A stretch of 64,000 nt of DNA from Petaurus breviceps papuanus (GCA_028583685.1 JAMXIF010001210.1:10585468-10649467), one strand, 5' to 3'. Shown: positions 23,290-35,640, counted from the stretch's first letter. Notes: generated by a model from the sequence alone, not told the origin. Numbers and translations are program-made.

Positions 23290-26201
23290 CTCTTCTTTTA
23301 TTTTATCAAATGCTTTATTAATTTCTAGTTTACATAATTCATTTCCTCAAGATTGTGAGTTACAAATTTCCTCCTCGTTTTCCCCCTACCACCCCAAAAT
23401 AGCGATTCCACTGGGTATCACCTCCTCCAATCTGCTCTCTCCCATATCTTCTCCCATACCCACTCCAACTTTCCTGTAGGGCATTTCTATGCCCTAGTGC
23501 CTGTATATCTTATTTCCCAGTTACATGTAAAATAATATTAATAATAGTATAAATATATATGAAACAATATATATTGTATATAAACAGTATATACATACAC
23601 ACATATGTGTGTATAGCATTTGATTTTAAAACTTTGAATTCCAAATTTATTCCTTCCTTCCTTGTCACCCACTGTTACTGGGAAGATAAGCAATTTAATA
23701 TAGATTGTACATGTGTACCTACGCAAAACATTTCCATAGTGGATATATTGGGAAAGACTTACTATATTTTCCTCCCTTCTATTCCACCTCCCTTCTCTAC
23801 TTTGATCCTGTCTCTTTTCAAAAGTGGGTGCTTCAAACTTCCCTCCCCCATAGCCTGCCCTCCTTTCCATCATCCCCTTCCCCCCTACTCTCCTGTAGAG
23901 TGAGATACCTTATTTAGTGTGTATTTCATTCCCTCCCTGAGCCAAATTCAATGAGAATAAGGTTGATCCATTCCCTTTTGCCTTCATATTTTTCCCCTCC
24001 ATTGTAACCATTTCCCCTTGCCTCTTCTATATGAGATAGCTTACTGTCTCTTCCCATCTCCTCTCATTATATTCCTATCTCACCTCTTAATTTCACCTTT
24101 TGAGTATCATCCCTTCCTATTTAACTGTTCCTGTGCCCTCTGTCTATGTATACCTGTAAACATATATACACATACTCACATATGTATTCATACACCCATA
24201 TATCCTCCTATATAGACATATATATGCATGTATACATAAATACATATGTATACATATATACATACATTTCTATTCCCTTTAAGCATTCTCATACTGAGAA
24301 AAGTTTCTTAAGTTACAATTATCATTTTTCCATGAAGGAATGTAAGTATTGCAACTTTGATAAGTTCCTTATGATTTCTTTTCCCTGTTTACCTTCTCAT
24401 GCTTCTCTTGCTTTTGTATCTGAATGTCAGATTTTCTATTCAACTCTGGTTTTTTTCTTCAAGAATGATTGAAAGTCCTCTATTCCACTGAATGACCATA
24501 TTTTCCCCTGAAACATGATACTCAGTTTTGCTAGGTAGGTGATTCTTGGTTTTAATCCCAGCTCCTTTGACCTCCAGAATATCATTTTCCAAGCCCTTTG
24601 ATCCCTCAGTGTAGAAGCTGCCATATCCTGTGCTATCCTGATTGTGTTTCCACAATATTCAAATTGTTTCTTCCTGGCTGCTTATAATATTTTCTCCTTG
24701 ATCTGGGAACTATGAAACCTAGCTATAATATTCCTAGGAGTTTTCTTTTTGGGATCTTTTTCAGGAGGTGATCAGTGGATTCTTTCAACTTCTATTTTGC
24801 CCTCTGGTTCTAAAACATCAGGGCAGTTTTCCTTGAGAATTTCTTGAAGGATTATTTCTAGGTTCTTTTTTTTATCATGGCTTTCCGGTAGACCAATAAT
24901 TTTTAAATTATCTCTGCTGGATCTATTTTTTCAGGTCAGTGGTTTTCCCAATGAGATATTTCTCATTGCCTTCTATTTTTTCATTTGTTTGGATCTGTTT
25001 AACATTGTCTTGATTTCAGATAAAGTCACTAGATTCCATTTGCTCCAATCTCATTCTGAAGGAATGATTCTCTTCAGTGAGCTTTTGAGATTCTTTTTCC
25101 ATCTGGCAAATTTGGCTTTTTAAGGCATTCTTCTCCTCATTGCCTTTTTGAGCCTCTTTTGCCATCTGAGTTAGTCTATTTTTAAGGTGTTATTTTCTTC
25201 ATTCAGGTTGTTGACTCTCATTTTATAATTTTCTTGCATCGTTCTCACTTCTCTTCCCAATTTTTCCTCCACTTCTCTTATTTGGTTTTCAAAATCCTTC
25301 TTAAGGTCCTCTATGGCCTGTAACCAGTTTGCATTTTTCTTGGAAGCTTTTGGTGCAGGAGTTCTGACTTTGCTGTCTTCCTCCTGTTCCATGCTTTAAT
25401 TCTTTTAGTCCCCAAAATAGGAGTGTAAAGTTGGATTGTTCTGCTTGCTTTGCTTCTTTTGCCTACTCATGTTGCCATTCAATTACATGATTGTTGAGCT
25501 TTTTGCTGCAGTAGGACTCTGCTACCAGACAGGGGAGCTTTGTTCCAATTGCTGGGGTTTTCTCAGCTGCTGGAGCTATTAGATGGGTGCCCTCTCTGAA
25601 GCCTCCACATGCTCTAGCAAGCTGGTCATACACTCCAGGACCTCTACCCTAGACAGCAATCCAGATCCAAGCAGGTTAAAGCAAGAGCAATTACCCCTCA
25701 GTCTGGTTACTTGGTCCCCCTACAATCTGCAGGCCAGGAGCTGAACCTGCCATGTGGTGGTGGTTGCATGGCTGTGGTGCCTCAGTGGCTTCTCCCTCCA
25801 GGGGATAAAGGCCTGATCGCACTCCTAAACTACTGAATCCCAAAGTCCACACTGTACTGACCTCTTTGTCCTTAGCATCTATGTGTTAATAATTCTGAAA
25901 ACTGCCATAGCTGCTGGTGATGTGAAGTCCCTGCAGCTGGAGGCTGGTTGTGGCTGCCCTGAGGCTAAAACCTCTGGCTCCAGTGGGGCTGGGCTCAGCT
26001 CCCAGAGTGCTGTGCTGGCCACTTCTTGCTGGCCTGCTGGGCTGTCTTCAGTGGGAAGTTAGCTTCTCTCTGTCATTTTGTACATTTTGTAGCTCCAAAG
26101 TTTGTTCAGAGTCACCTTTTACATGAATTGGAAGAGGAGGAAGCCGTAGACTCATGGAAGTCCTGTTTCTACTCCACCAGCTTGACTATGCCCCCCCCCC
26201 C
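23290..26201 (-). mobile_element. Half-L1 (HAL1-like) element A: 5' UTR, ORF1 and 3' UTR, no ORF2
   Basis: Reading the minus strand, the element starts at a G run (26190-26201) followed by an L1-type 5' UTR. It passes through an ORF1 (25392 to about 24436) and continues directly into a 3' UTR that ends in an A-rich tail near 23295. Nothing resembling endonuclease or reverse transcriptase lies between ORF1 and the tail. Element B at 29112-31981 has the same architecture on the opposite strand and is collinear with A. HAL1 elements of mammals are known ORF1-only LINEs, and I infer membership or an equivalent lineage. Confidence 0.8.
24436..25392 (-). pseudogene. L1-type ORF1 remnant of element A
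   Basis: The N-terminal coiled coil reads MEQEEDSKVRTPAPKASKKN and continues NWLQAIEDLKKDFENQIREV, then QICQMEKEFQKL-like heptads. The RRM-like and C-terminal parts follow (IIGLPESHD, KPRITYLAKLSIMFQGK, WSFSGIEDFQSFLKKKT). ORF1 proteins are RNA-binding trimers that package LINE RNA. The frame is broken after LKID, and stop codons replace residues in the RIH-SPPEKDP and KIL-AARKK stretches. Confidence 0.8.
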
Positions 26202-26209
26202 ACTCTTTT

Positions 26210-26225
26210 TTTTTTTTTTTTACAA
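26210..26225. repeat. Poly(T) tract next to element A
   Basis: A T run of about 15 nt follows the C run that marks the 5' end of element A. Confidence 0.6.
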
Positions 26226-26484
26226 GGGATAGTTCTCTTGTAGGGGGTGGATTTAGGGACATATTGGGAAATGTTCATGTTTTTAAAAGTAGCAATAAAT
26301 TTAGAATTTAAAAAGAGTGATTGTTCATGATTCTTGAGAAAGTTGAGTAATGAAGTCAGAACAAATAATTAGGAAATTATTAACTCAAATATACCAGCAT
26401 CTGTGATAATTTCATGATAGAGAACTCCCCATATGGCAAAGGTTCATGATTTGAGTCTCATAAAGTTATTGATTTTCTTGATAA

Positions 26485-26619
26485 CAGTTTTTTAAAAATA
26501 TAATTTATTTCCTTTTTAATCCTATGTATTTTATTTTATTCCATTAAGAACATTATTCCAAGAAGGGGTCCATGGGTCCAAAAGAAACTCATGAAATAAA
26601 AAGTTTGAGAACCACTACT
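26485..26619 (+). mobile_element. hAT-like DNA transposon, partial
   Basis: TTTATTTCCTTTTTAATCCT and GGGTCCATGGGTCCAAAAGA to AGTTTGAGAACCACTACTA parallel the copy at 7682-7877. Confidence 0.5.
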
Positions 26620-26857
26620 ATATGGGAACTCTTTCCATTGATCCATGATGAAACTAATGTATAACTTAGTACATAGGAGGTAGCTTGAAGCACATAGAAG
26701 TTAAAGGACCTACCTATGGTCACACAACTAGTAAGTTTCAGTAGAAGGACAAAAAAACAACTCTGGGATTCTTCAAGTCCAGAACTCTACCCATTACCAA
26801 CATGTCACCCCTATAAAGGCATTTCATAAACTTATTTTTTAGATGAAAGTTTTTTGT

Positions 26858-27010
26858 TAGGCAGCTAGGTGACATAGTTCATAATGTCTTAGATCTGGAG
26901 TCAGAAAGATTTGAGTTAGGATTCTGCCTAACACACTTACCAGCTATATGATTATGGGCAAGTCACTTACTCTCTCTTATCCTTAGTTCTTTCATTGGTA
27001 AAATGGGAAT
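26858..27010 (+). mobile_element. tRNA-type/CORE SINE, diverged
   Basis: AGGCAGCTAGGTGACATAGT, GATCTGGAGTCAGAAAGATT and GGGCAAGTCACTTACTCTCT are present. It is more decayed than the other SINEs. Confidence 0.65.
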
Positions 27011-27451
27011 AATTGGCCTTATTGTTGTATGTGCCTAGGAGTAGAATATCTAGGTCAAAGGGTATAGAAATTTTAGCTACTTTCTTATCATAATTCCAAA
27101 TTGCTCTTCATAATGAATGTACTGACTCATTCTAATCAACTAATCAAACTAATCAACAGTGTTATTTTACAGTTCAAATGAGATCAAATATGAGAATTTC
27201 CTTGTAAATGGTAAAATGTTATCAAAATATTATCTATTATCTAATTCCTACAACCTGTAAGCTCTTAGAGAGCAGCAATGGTGACTTGCATGTTCCTTAA
27301 CCATATCCTGGAGACCTACTAAGTAATAACCACAGACTTCTGGCATTTACCTTGTGTGCTTATAATATAAACCTATGAAAATGCCACTCAGTCCCTAAAT
27401 AATTCATTTGGATCCCTTATACCCATTTGTAACTAGATATAGTCTACTAAA

Positions 27452-27657
27452 GAGGTGTGAAAGTCATTGTACATCAGCCAACAATTCTGTTCAGTGTGGC
27501 CTGAATCAGATTAAAATGTAATTGGAAAATATTTAATATAAATAAAAAATATATTAAAACATATATGACATTACATTTTAAACTGTCAATATGTAAACTA
27601 CAGGGAATTTTATGTATGATTTAGTGACCCCATTTCTATTTACATTTAATACCACTG
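27452..27657 (-). mobile_element. hAT-like short DNA transposon (GGTGTCAAA family)
   Basis: It is the reverse-orientation relative of 21700-21892. ATGATTTAGTGACCCCATTT and TACATTTAATACCACTG match the other copies' left ends. Confidence 0.5.
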
Positions 27658-29111
27658 GCATAATAGGGTGGTAGACTTAGAAAACCAGAAAGACCCGGGG
27701 TCGAATGCTGTTTTTTATAGTTACTGGTTATGTGACATTGAATAAGTCCCTTAATCACTTACCCAACAAATTATGAATGATTTTTGATCTCCATCTGTGT
27801 TGGTGGATGGAGTTTTCACATGAGGAGCTTCTTCTGCTCATGAACTCATAGAATCTTTGCTTACTGATTTACATGAATAGGAAATGTACTTTGTCTTGAG
27901 TTTTCAAGAAGGTAGTGCCACAGAACAGGAGTAATTCATCATTTACATCCTAGTTATCCTTTGAAGAATGACATTTACAAAAGCACACACAGAGACAGGC
28001 ATAAAAAAACATCATATTAAAGCATAGGAATTCAACTTGCCTATGAATCATGTTTATCTTTGGGGGAAGGGGGAAAATTCTTAGTTAAAAGGACTTTTTT
28101 TTTCCAATATAGAAAAGGAATTCATTGCTTTTCTGATAGTATTGTATCTTAGATATTCAGAAAAAATACTTACCACGTGATGTGTGGTTGCCATGGTTCC
28201 AACTTTTGTCATGGCAAGACACCAGAAATAGTCAAGTACCATCATTGGCTTTAGCTGTTACACAAGTGAAAATATCACAAGCCTTTAGAAAATGATGACC
28301 TTATTACAAATGGGACTTGCTTAAAAACAGTGACTGCCTTATTTGAATTATGTCTTTGCACATTTATCACAATATGGTCATAGTAAGGTCCATTTATAGT
28401 TTTTTTTGTCTTTTAAAAATACACTAAATTGATCACTTTGGAAAATATTATCTTTCTGATATAGTAAAGATGGCTCTCTTAAAGAGCATGTGTGTTTTTT
28501 AACTGACTGAATTTTTACTGGAAGGACTGCCTCTTTAGAAGTTTGCAGAGAAAAATTCTGTTGAGATAGGGAATTTGACATTGATGGGGGTAGGGCTTAA
28601 ATCTGGTTAAGAAATCACTCATTCTCTGTTTGTAATTATATATACTCTTCTAGGAACTTTATATCATAGGTAATTTGCTTCTGTTACTTCTCAGTGAGAG
28701 AATGGTGGCTTACTGAATCCCATGATTTGTTGTAATTCATGTCTTTTTATACTATTTGTGAGGGAGTGACTGTGTGTGTGCATATATGTGTAGAGATATC
28801 TGCTAATGTCCTATTTTAAAGCTATACTTGGTATTGAAGTGACTCTAGATTCCATAAGATTTTGCCAATAGCCTATAGCAAGTAGGAAAAGTTTTGAGGA
28901 GAGGCATAGAAGGGTTTATTGTCCAAGAACTGACATAATTTTGTTCAAAGAAATTCATCATCAAAGTACTAGTCTCTAGTCTTTATGTGATTAATTTTTT
29001 CATTCATAGCAACTTAAAAGCCTAAATATGTAGAGAAGGTACAGGTTGTAATATCTTTTTGTGCAGGGAGTGCCAACACAACTGAATTCCTGATTCTTTG
29101 AAATATTATAT

Positions 29112-31677
29112 GGGGGGGGGGGGGCAGAGTCAAGGTGGCAGAGTAGAAACAGGACTTCCACTAGGCCCTGGCTTCCACCTCCTCCAATTCATGTAAAAAA
29201 ATTACTCTAGACAAACTTTGGAGCTACAGAACACACAAAATGACAGAGAGAAGCTAACCTCCCACTGAAGACAGCCCAGCAGGCCAGCAGGAAGTGGCCA
29301 GCACAGCACTCTGGGAGCTGAGCCCAGCCCCACTGGAGCCAGAGGTTTTAGCCTCAGGGCAGCCACAACCAGCCTCCAGCTGCAGGGACTTCACATCACC
29401 AGCAGCTGCGGTTTCCAGAATTATCAACACATAGATGCTAAGTCAGAGGTCAGTGTAGACTTCATGGGAACAGGGAGTTTGGGAGTGTGATTCAGCCTTT
29501 GACCCTGGGGTGAGAAGCAGCTGAGTCTCCATGGCCGTGCAGCTGTCCACCACCTGGCTGCTTTAGAGCTCCTGGTATGCAGATTGTAGGGGGACCAATG
29601 ACTAGTCTGAGGTTTAATTGCTCTTGCTTTAACCTGCTTGGATCTGGATTGCTGTCTAGGGTGGAGGTCCTGGGGTGTGTGAACAGTTTGCCAGAGCATA
29701 TGGAGGCTTCAGAGAGGGCACCCAACTAATAGCTCCAGCAGCTGAGAAAACCTCAGCAACTGGAACAAATCTCCCCTGTCTGGTAGCAGAGTCCTACTGT
29801 GGCAAAAAGCTCAAAAATCAAGTAATTGAGAGGCAAGATGAGCAGGCAAAGGAAGGAAAGCAAGCAGAGCAATCCAACTTTACACTCCTATTTTGGGGAC
29901 TAAAAGAATCAAAGCATGGAACAGGAGGAAGATAGCAAAGTCAGAACTCCTGCACCAAAAGTTTCCAAGAAAAATACAAGCTGGTTACAGGCCATAGAGG
30001 ACCTTAAGAAGGATTTTGAAAACCAAATAAGAGAAATCGAGGAAAAATTGGGAAGAGAAATGAGAACGATGCAAGAAAATTATGAAATGAGAGTCAACAA
30101 CCTGACTGAAGAAAATAACATCTTAAAAATAGACTAACTCAGATGGCAAAAGAGGCTCAAAAAGGCAATGAGGAGAAGAATGCCTTAAAAAGCCAAATTT
30201 GCCAGATGGAAAAAGAATTTCAAAAGCTCACTGAAGAGAATCATTCCTTCAGAATGAGATTGGAGCAAATGGAAGCTAGTGACTTTATGAAAAATCAAGA
30301 TACTATTAAACATTCAAACAAATGAAAAAATAGATCCAGCAGAGATAATTTAAAAATTATTGGACTACCTGAAAGCCATGATCATAAAAAGAACCTAGAA
30401 ATAATCCTTCAAGAAATTCTCAAGGAAAATTGCCCTGGTGTTTTAGAACCAGAGGGCAAAATAGAGGTTGAAAGAATCCACTGATCACCTCCTGAAAAAG
30501 ATCCCAAAAAGAAAACTCCTAGGAATATTATAGCTAGGTTCCATAGTTCCCAGATCAAGGAGAAAATATTATAAGCAGCCAGGAAGAAACAATTTGAATA
30601 TTGTGGAAACACAATCAGGATAGCACAGGATCTGGCAGCTTCTACACTGAGAGATCAAAGGGCTTGGAATATGATTTTCTGGAGGTCAAAGAAGCTGGGA
30701 CTAAAACCAAGAATCACCTACCTAGCAAAGCTGAGTATCATGTTTCAGGGGAAAATATGGTTATTCAGTGGAATAGAGGAATTTCAAGCATTCTTGAAGA
30801 ATAAAACAGAGTTGAATAGAAAATCTGACATTCAGATACAAAAGCAAGAGAAGCATGAGAAGGGAAAAAGGGAAAAGAAATCATAAGGAAATTATCAAAG
30901 TTGCTATATTTACATTCCTACATGGAAAAATGATAATTGTAACTTATGAAACTTTTCTCAATATGAAAATCGCTGAACGGAATAGAAATGTGTGTGTGTG
31001 TGTGTGTGTGTGTGTATACACACACATATACATATGTCTATATAGGAGGGTATATGGGCATATGAATATATATGTGAGTATGTGTATATATGTGTATAGG
31101 TATACATAGACAGAGGGCACAGGACCAATTTGATAGGAAGAGATGATATTTAAAAGGTGAAATTAAGAGGTGAGAGGAATATAATGAGAGGAGATGGGGA
31201 GAAACAGAATGGAGTAAATTATCTCATATAGAATAGGCAAGGGAAAACTGTTACAATGGAGGGGAAGGGTCAGGAAGGCAAAAGAGAATGAGTCAACCTT
31301 ATTCTCATTGAATTTGACTTAGGGAGGGAATAACATACACACTAAATAAGGTATCTCACCCTACAGGAGAGTACAAGGGAAGGGGATGAGAGGGGGGATG
31401 ATGGAAAAAGGGCAGGCTGGGGGGGAAGGGAAGTTGGAAGTACCCACTTTTGAAAAGGGACAGGATCCAAGTAGAGAATAGAATTAGTGGGGGTGGGATA
31501 GGAGGGAGGGAAATATAGTCAGTTTTTCATAATATATGAACTATGGAAATGTTTTGCATAGCTACACATGTACAACTTATATTGAATTGCTTGTCTTCCC
31601 AGTGAGGGTGGATGATGAGGAAGGAAGGAAGGGAAAGAATCTGGAATTCAAAGTTTTAAAATCAAATGTTTAAAAAC

Positions 31678-31732
<55 letters not shown>

Positions 31733-31981
31733 TTATACTACATGTAACTGGGAAATGAGATATACAGGCACTGGGGCATAGAGATCCACTGTGCCCTACT
31801 GGAAAGTCGGAGGGGGTATGGGAAAGGTTATGGGAGAGAGCAGGTTGGGGGAGGGGACATTCAGTGGGATCACTGTTTTGGGGTAGTGGGTAGGGAAAAT
31901 GGGGAGAAAATTTGTAATTCAAAATCTTGTGGAAATGCAAGATATAAACTTAAAAATAATAAATATTTAAATAAATAAAAA
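29112..31981 (+). mobile_element. Half-L1 (HAL1-like) element B, full length without ORF2
   Basis: It starts at a G run at 29112 and continues GCAGAGTCAAGGTGGCAGAG (5' UTR). ORF1 runs from 29916 to about 30820, followed by the 3' UTR with GT and TA microsatellites (30988-31017, 31678-31733) and an AATAAA-rich tail to 31981. The flanks GAAATATTATA (29100-29110) and GAAATAGTATA (31982-31992) look like an 11-nt target duplication with one change, so this is a complete 2.87-kb insertion, not a truncated L1. It lies opposite to element A, 2.9 kb away. Relative to A it lacks about 55 nt near 30327, between two AAAAAATAG copies. Confidence 0.85.
29916..30820 (+). pseudogene. L1-type ORF1 remnant of element B
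   Basis: The start MEQEEDSKVRTPAPKVSKKN is at 29916. The coiled-coil part breaks after NNILKID at 30137, resumes in another frame as MAKEAQKGNEEKNALKSQIC, and later parts include KPRITYLAKLSIMFQGKIWL. The break after LKID and the stops in RIH-SPPEKDP and KIL-AARKK are shared with element A. The 55-nt deletion is private to B. It cannot make ORF1 protein. Confidence 0.8.
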
Positions 31982-32349
31982 GAAATAGTATAGTAGAAAT
32001 TTCAATTTCCTTTCTTGTTCCTTACTATGAAAATATAATAATACAATTATCTGCCCATCATTTATATATGAACTCATTCACCTTCAGAGTCCTTTGTTAA
32101 TGTATGATAACTCTTTAGGGAAGAGTATGTACATTTTTTGCAACAGCATTTTATTCTTTGTATGTCTTACAGCTTCTATAGCCATATAGCGACCAATAAA
32201 TTACTGAATAAATAGAATTTCTGTCATTGAAGAGAAGGTTAAAATTTCACAGAAAGATTTTTTATATTAACTGTGTTTATGCTTATAGTATTTCCCTTCA
32301 TCCTGAATTATCTGAAGACCTCCTTCATAGGCATATTTCCATGTCCCAT

Positions 32350-34035
32350 CTCCATGGACTCGAGAAAAGTGGATACCGAGGGCTGTGTATATAGAGCAGG
32401 TGTATATAAGAAGGGGATAAGAGCAAACGTGTGTCAGCCATTGATTAACTGAGGTGGGGTATGATATGAATCTGGTTGGTGGCTTTGAGAGATAAGGTTC
32501 GAAATTTAGGTTATGGGAGTAAAATTTCTATGATAGATAAAGTCAATATGAGAGTGTTCATTATATTAGAGTGATTCCTGATACTTTGGGTGAAAGTAAA
32601 GTTAAGGAGAAGCTATGGCCGGGTGGCAAATCTCAATTCATGTAACAGGTTTGATCAGACATGAAAAGACTGAAGTAAGGATCATTTAGGGAAAGGCAGC
32701 ATCTGGAGTTTGCTGGAAAACCTCAGAGATATCAGTCATGTACTACAGAGCTCTCTAGCTAACTCATATGCTTTAGCTTTTATTATTATTTTTCCCTGAA
32801 AGTGATTGGCTAAGTTTCAACATAGTAGCTTCACATAATGGCTCCTGAATCTAATCAAATATATGTATGCATATGTAATGTAATGCCAAGGAAAGGTAAC
32901 TTCCCAAGGTTCAAAATACCAGCATAGGTGCTCTCCATTTTATTCAGTGATAAACCAAAAACAGAGATCAAAACATGCCATCATTCAAAATATAGCATTT
33001 ACTAAGTGTGATTAAATAATCTCCAAGTATTACCCCACCCCAGGACCTTCCAATCATTCAATCAATTACAAAGTCCCTGTCCTAAATACTACTCCACCCC
33101 TAGGCTGTACCTGCATTTAGTCCACCACAAAGCCCCTCTTCTCAAATGGAGATTAGTTTCCAATCTAAGTAAAGTACATTCATTTGTTCAACCATAGAAC
33201 ACAAAAAGGTCAAAAGTTCCCCACCCCTGGATCACAATTGAATCTACCCCAGAGTTACATCAAGTTTAAGCTCAGCACTTAATACCCAAATGGAGATCTT
33301 TTCTTCATCTTGACACAAGGCAAGTTCTTAGCAATCTTAGTTCTTGGGGAGACAAGGCTTAGCAAGGCTACAAGATACATTGCCAGTCCCTTCATTAATT
33401 CATCCTCTGTCTGTAGAACAGTCCTAGAACCCCTGAAAACATTAGCAAAACCCTCTCCCAGGATTTCTGTAAACATACAACAAGAAAATCCTTCTTCAGG
33501 GCTTCTGAACCAACAGAAAGGTTCCCAGACCCCTGCAACAACAGCACTGTCCTTCACCAGTGGACAGTATTCACTCTGTCTGCAGGACAGTCTCCAGACC
33601 CCTGCAACAACAGCACTGTCCTTCACCAGTGGACAGTATTCACTCTCTGTCTGCAGGACAGTCTCAGGAGCTCTTAGCCAACAGCCAGGTTCCAGGACTT
33701 CTTCAACAAAAGGACTGTCTTTCACCAGTGGACAAATCTGGCAAAACAACATCAAAACAGACAGACAAAGTACCAGCAAAACATCCATGTCTCCTCAGTC
33801 TTTGGAAGCTCAGGGGGCAGGTCTCAAAAGTCCAGGGCAATTCAAAGTAGCCACCAGCAATTCTCTCAGTCTCTCCCTGCCTCCATGAGGGTGCTGCTTC
33901 CAAAAAGTTCTTCTGCCTCTCTCTTGTGTCTCCAAATCTACATCACCAGCTCCTCCCAGTTCAGGACTCTCTTTTCACATGAACAATTCCATCCCACAGG
34001 TGGGATTAACAAGCTCTGGGTTTTAACACAATCAA
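32350..34035 (-). mobile_element. Unclassified repeat, possibly LTR-type fossil
   Basis: On the minus strand it begins near TGTGTTAAAACCCAGAGC (about 34034) and contains a polyadenylation-like AATAAAATGG near 32938. A second AATAAA-bearing stretch lies around 32790. It carries the tandem block at 33526-33740. The lower boundary is uncertain and no retroviral genes were recognised. It is old and broken. Family is not assigned. Confidence 0.3.
33526..33740. repeat. Tandem repeat, about 69-nt unit
   Basis: Two near-identical units start at 33526 and 33595 (CAGACCCCTGCAACAACAGC, CACTGTCCTTCACCAGTGGA, CAGTATTCACTCT, CTGCAGGACAGTCTC). A third, diverged unit starts near 33691, and a more distant one precedes around 33410. 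The open frames over it on both strands simply reflect the repeat. Confidence 0.9.
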
Positions 34036-34315
34036 TTTGAAAACCAAGCCAATACAGGGGAATCTTTATATTCCATTACTATCACAGCATAGTGTGTTTA
34101 TAAGACAGATAAATGTACAATTCAATACAGCAAAGAGTTATGTTCAAGTCCTGTCCAAGGTGTTGGAGATACAAAAATGAAAAGTGATTGCTAATGCTCT
34201 CAAAGAACCAGCTGTTTGGTGGGGGGAGGTGGGTAGGAATACAATATATAAAAATAAGCATGATAAAAAGTAGAATAAAATAGGAGGAAAGAAAAATCTA
34301 AACAGACCACTCCTG

Positions 34316-34530
34316 TACAGTGAAAAGAATGCTTGGAGTCAGGAAATCTTGAGGCCAAATGCCACTTCTGATACTTATTAGCTCTGTGACCCTGGGAAAA
34401 TCACTAACCTCTTTCTGCCTCAGTTTCCTAATCTTTCAATAATAGCATGTATCTCCCAGGGTAATTGTGAAGATTAAATAAGATAATATTTGTAAAGTAC
34501 TTTGCAAACCTTAAAATGCTATGCAAATTC
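34316..34530 (+). repeat. MIR-type SINE, near full length
   Basis: GCTTGGAGTCAGGAAATCTT, CTGTGACCCTGGGAAAATCA, TTTCTGCCTCAGTTTCCTAA and TTTGCAAACCTTAAAATGCT follow the MIR/Ther-1 order. Confidence 0.75.
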
Positions 34531-35024
34531 TAATTATGATGGTGATTTTAAAAGGGAGAGACCAATTTCTGTTAGGGGATCAGGGAAAGCTCCATGAAGG
34601 AACTATCATTTGAGTTGGACTTTAAAAAATAAGCATGGTAGGAAACATGGTATGGATAGAAAACTGGCCTTAAACACAGAAAGAGTAGGGTTTCAATCCT
34701 ACTTCTGACATATACTGGTTGTGATGTCATTTACCTTCTTAGAGCTCTAGGCTGTCTATCTAAATATGGTTTTATTTCCCCATAGGAATTTCCTCCTCAC
34801 AGTTTGAGTTTGAAAGATCATCCAATAAATCTCCTATTTAGATCAATGCCTCCTTCTCAAGTTTACAGTTCCTATCACAGTTAACCCTCTAAGAGTATAA
34901 GTTGAAGAGAAGATGTTGATCTGCATTTGTAGAAGTTTCCTAACCAGGAGTTCTTTATACCAATTAAATCATAAATCCCATCTCTTTAATTTTAAAAAAT
35001 AGATTCAAGGGTTGGAGATGGACA

Positions 35025-35330
35025 TCCAAGAGAAAGAAGCATGGAGTCTGAATTGCAGATTGAAGCATATTATTTTCTCTTTTTGTTTTGTTTTTTATTT
35101 CTCATGGTTTTCCCCTTTTGTTCCGATTCTTCTTTCACAGCATGACTAATGTGGAAATATGTTTAATATAATTGTATATGTATAGCTTATATCAGCTGCT
35201 TGTCATTTTGGGGAGGGGGGAGGGAAGGGATGGAGCTAAAAAATTTTGGAACTCAAAATCTTGTAAAAGGGAATGTTGAAAATTATCTTTACATGTAATT
35301 GGAAAAAATGAAATACTATTAAGTGAGGGA
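35025..35330 (+). mobile_element. L1 3' end
   Basis: GCATGGAGTCTGAATTGCAG to TGTAATTGGAAAAAATGAAA is collinear with 4300-4570. Confidence 0.8.
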
Positions 35331-35334
35331 GGAA

Positions 35335-35640
35335 AAGAGTCAGAGGTGGAAGAGAAAGCACAATCTAGGTATAGGGAACAGTGCAAGTAAATGTCCGTAA
35401 GTCTGAAAATGTAAGGGACAGAGAGTAGTCCAGTTTGACTAGAGAAGAGTGTATCTGGGGAGGAGAAGTGTGAGATAAAGTAAGTTGTAGCCATACCATA
35501 GAGGGGAGAATGCTAAGGGAAAACACTTTGAACTTTACTTAGAAGGTAATAGGGAACCACCGAAAAATTTTTAGTAGACAATAGTATAACTTGATCTATG
35601 TATAAAGTTATTTTGGCCACTATATGAAGGATGGATTATG
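35335..35640 (+). repeat. Ancient interspersed repeat, class not assigned
   Basis: AACTTTACTTAGAAGGTAAT, GGGAACCACCGAAAAATTTT and AGTTATTTTGGCCACTATAT recall a widespread old mammalian repeat that I cannot place in a class. Confidence 0.45.

Noticed and set aside
24018-24472. Tyr/His/Thr-rich open frames
   Set aside because: They are translation of TA/CA tracts in the 3' UTR of half-L1 element A.
33526-33740. CRISPR-like regular repeats
   Set aside because: The units are directly adjacent without unique spacers, and the DNA is animal nuclear sequence.
33279-33888. Long open frames on both strands (up to 192 residues)
   Set aside because: They overlap the 69-nt tandem repeat, show no known domain and mirror each other on opposite strands, as repeats do.
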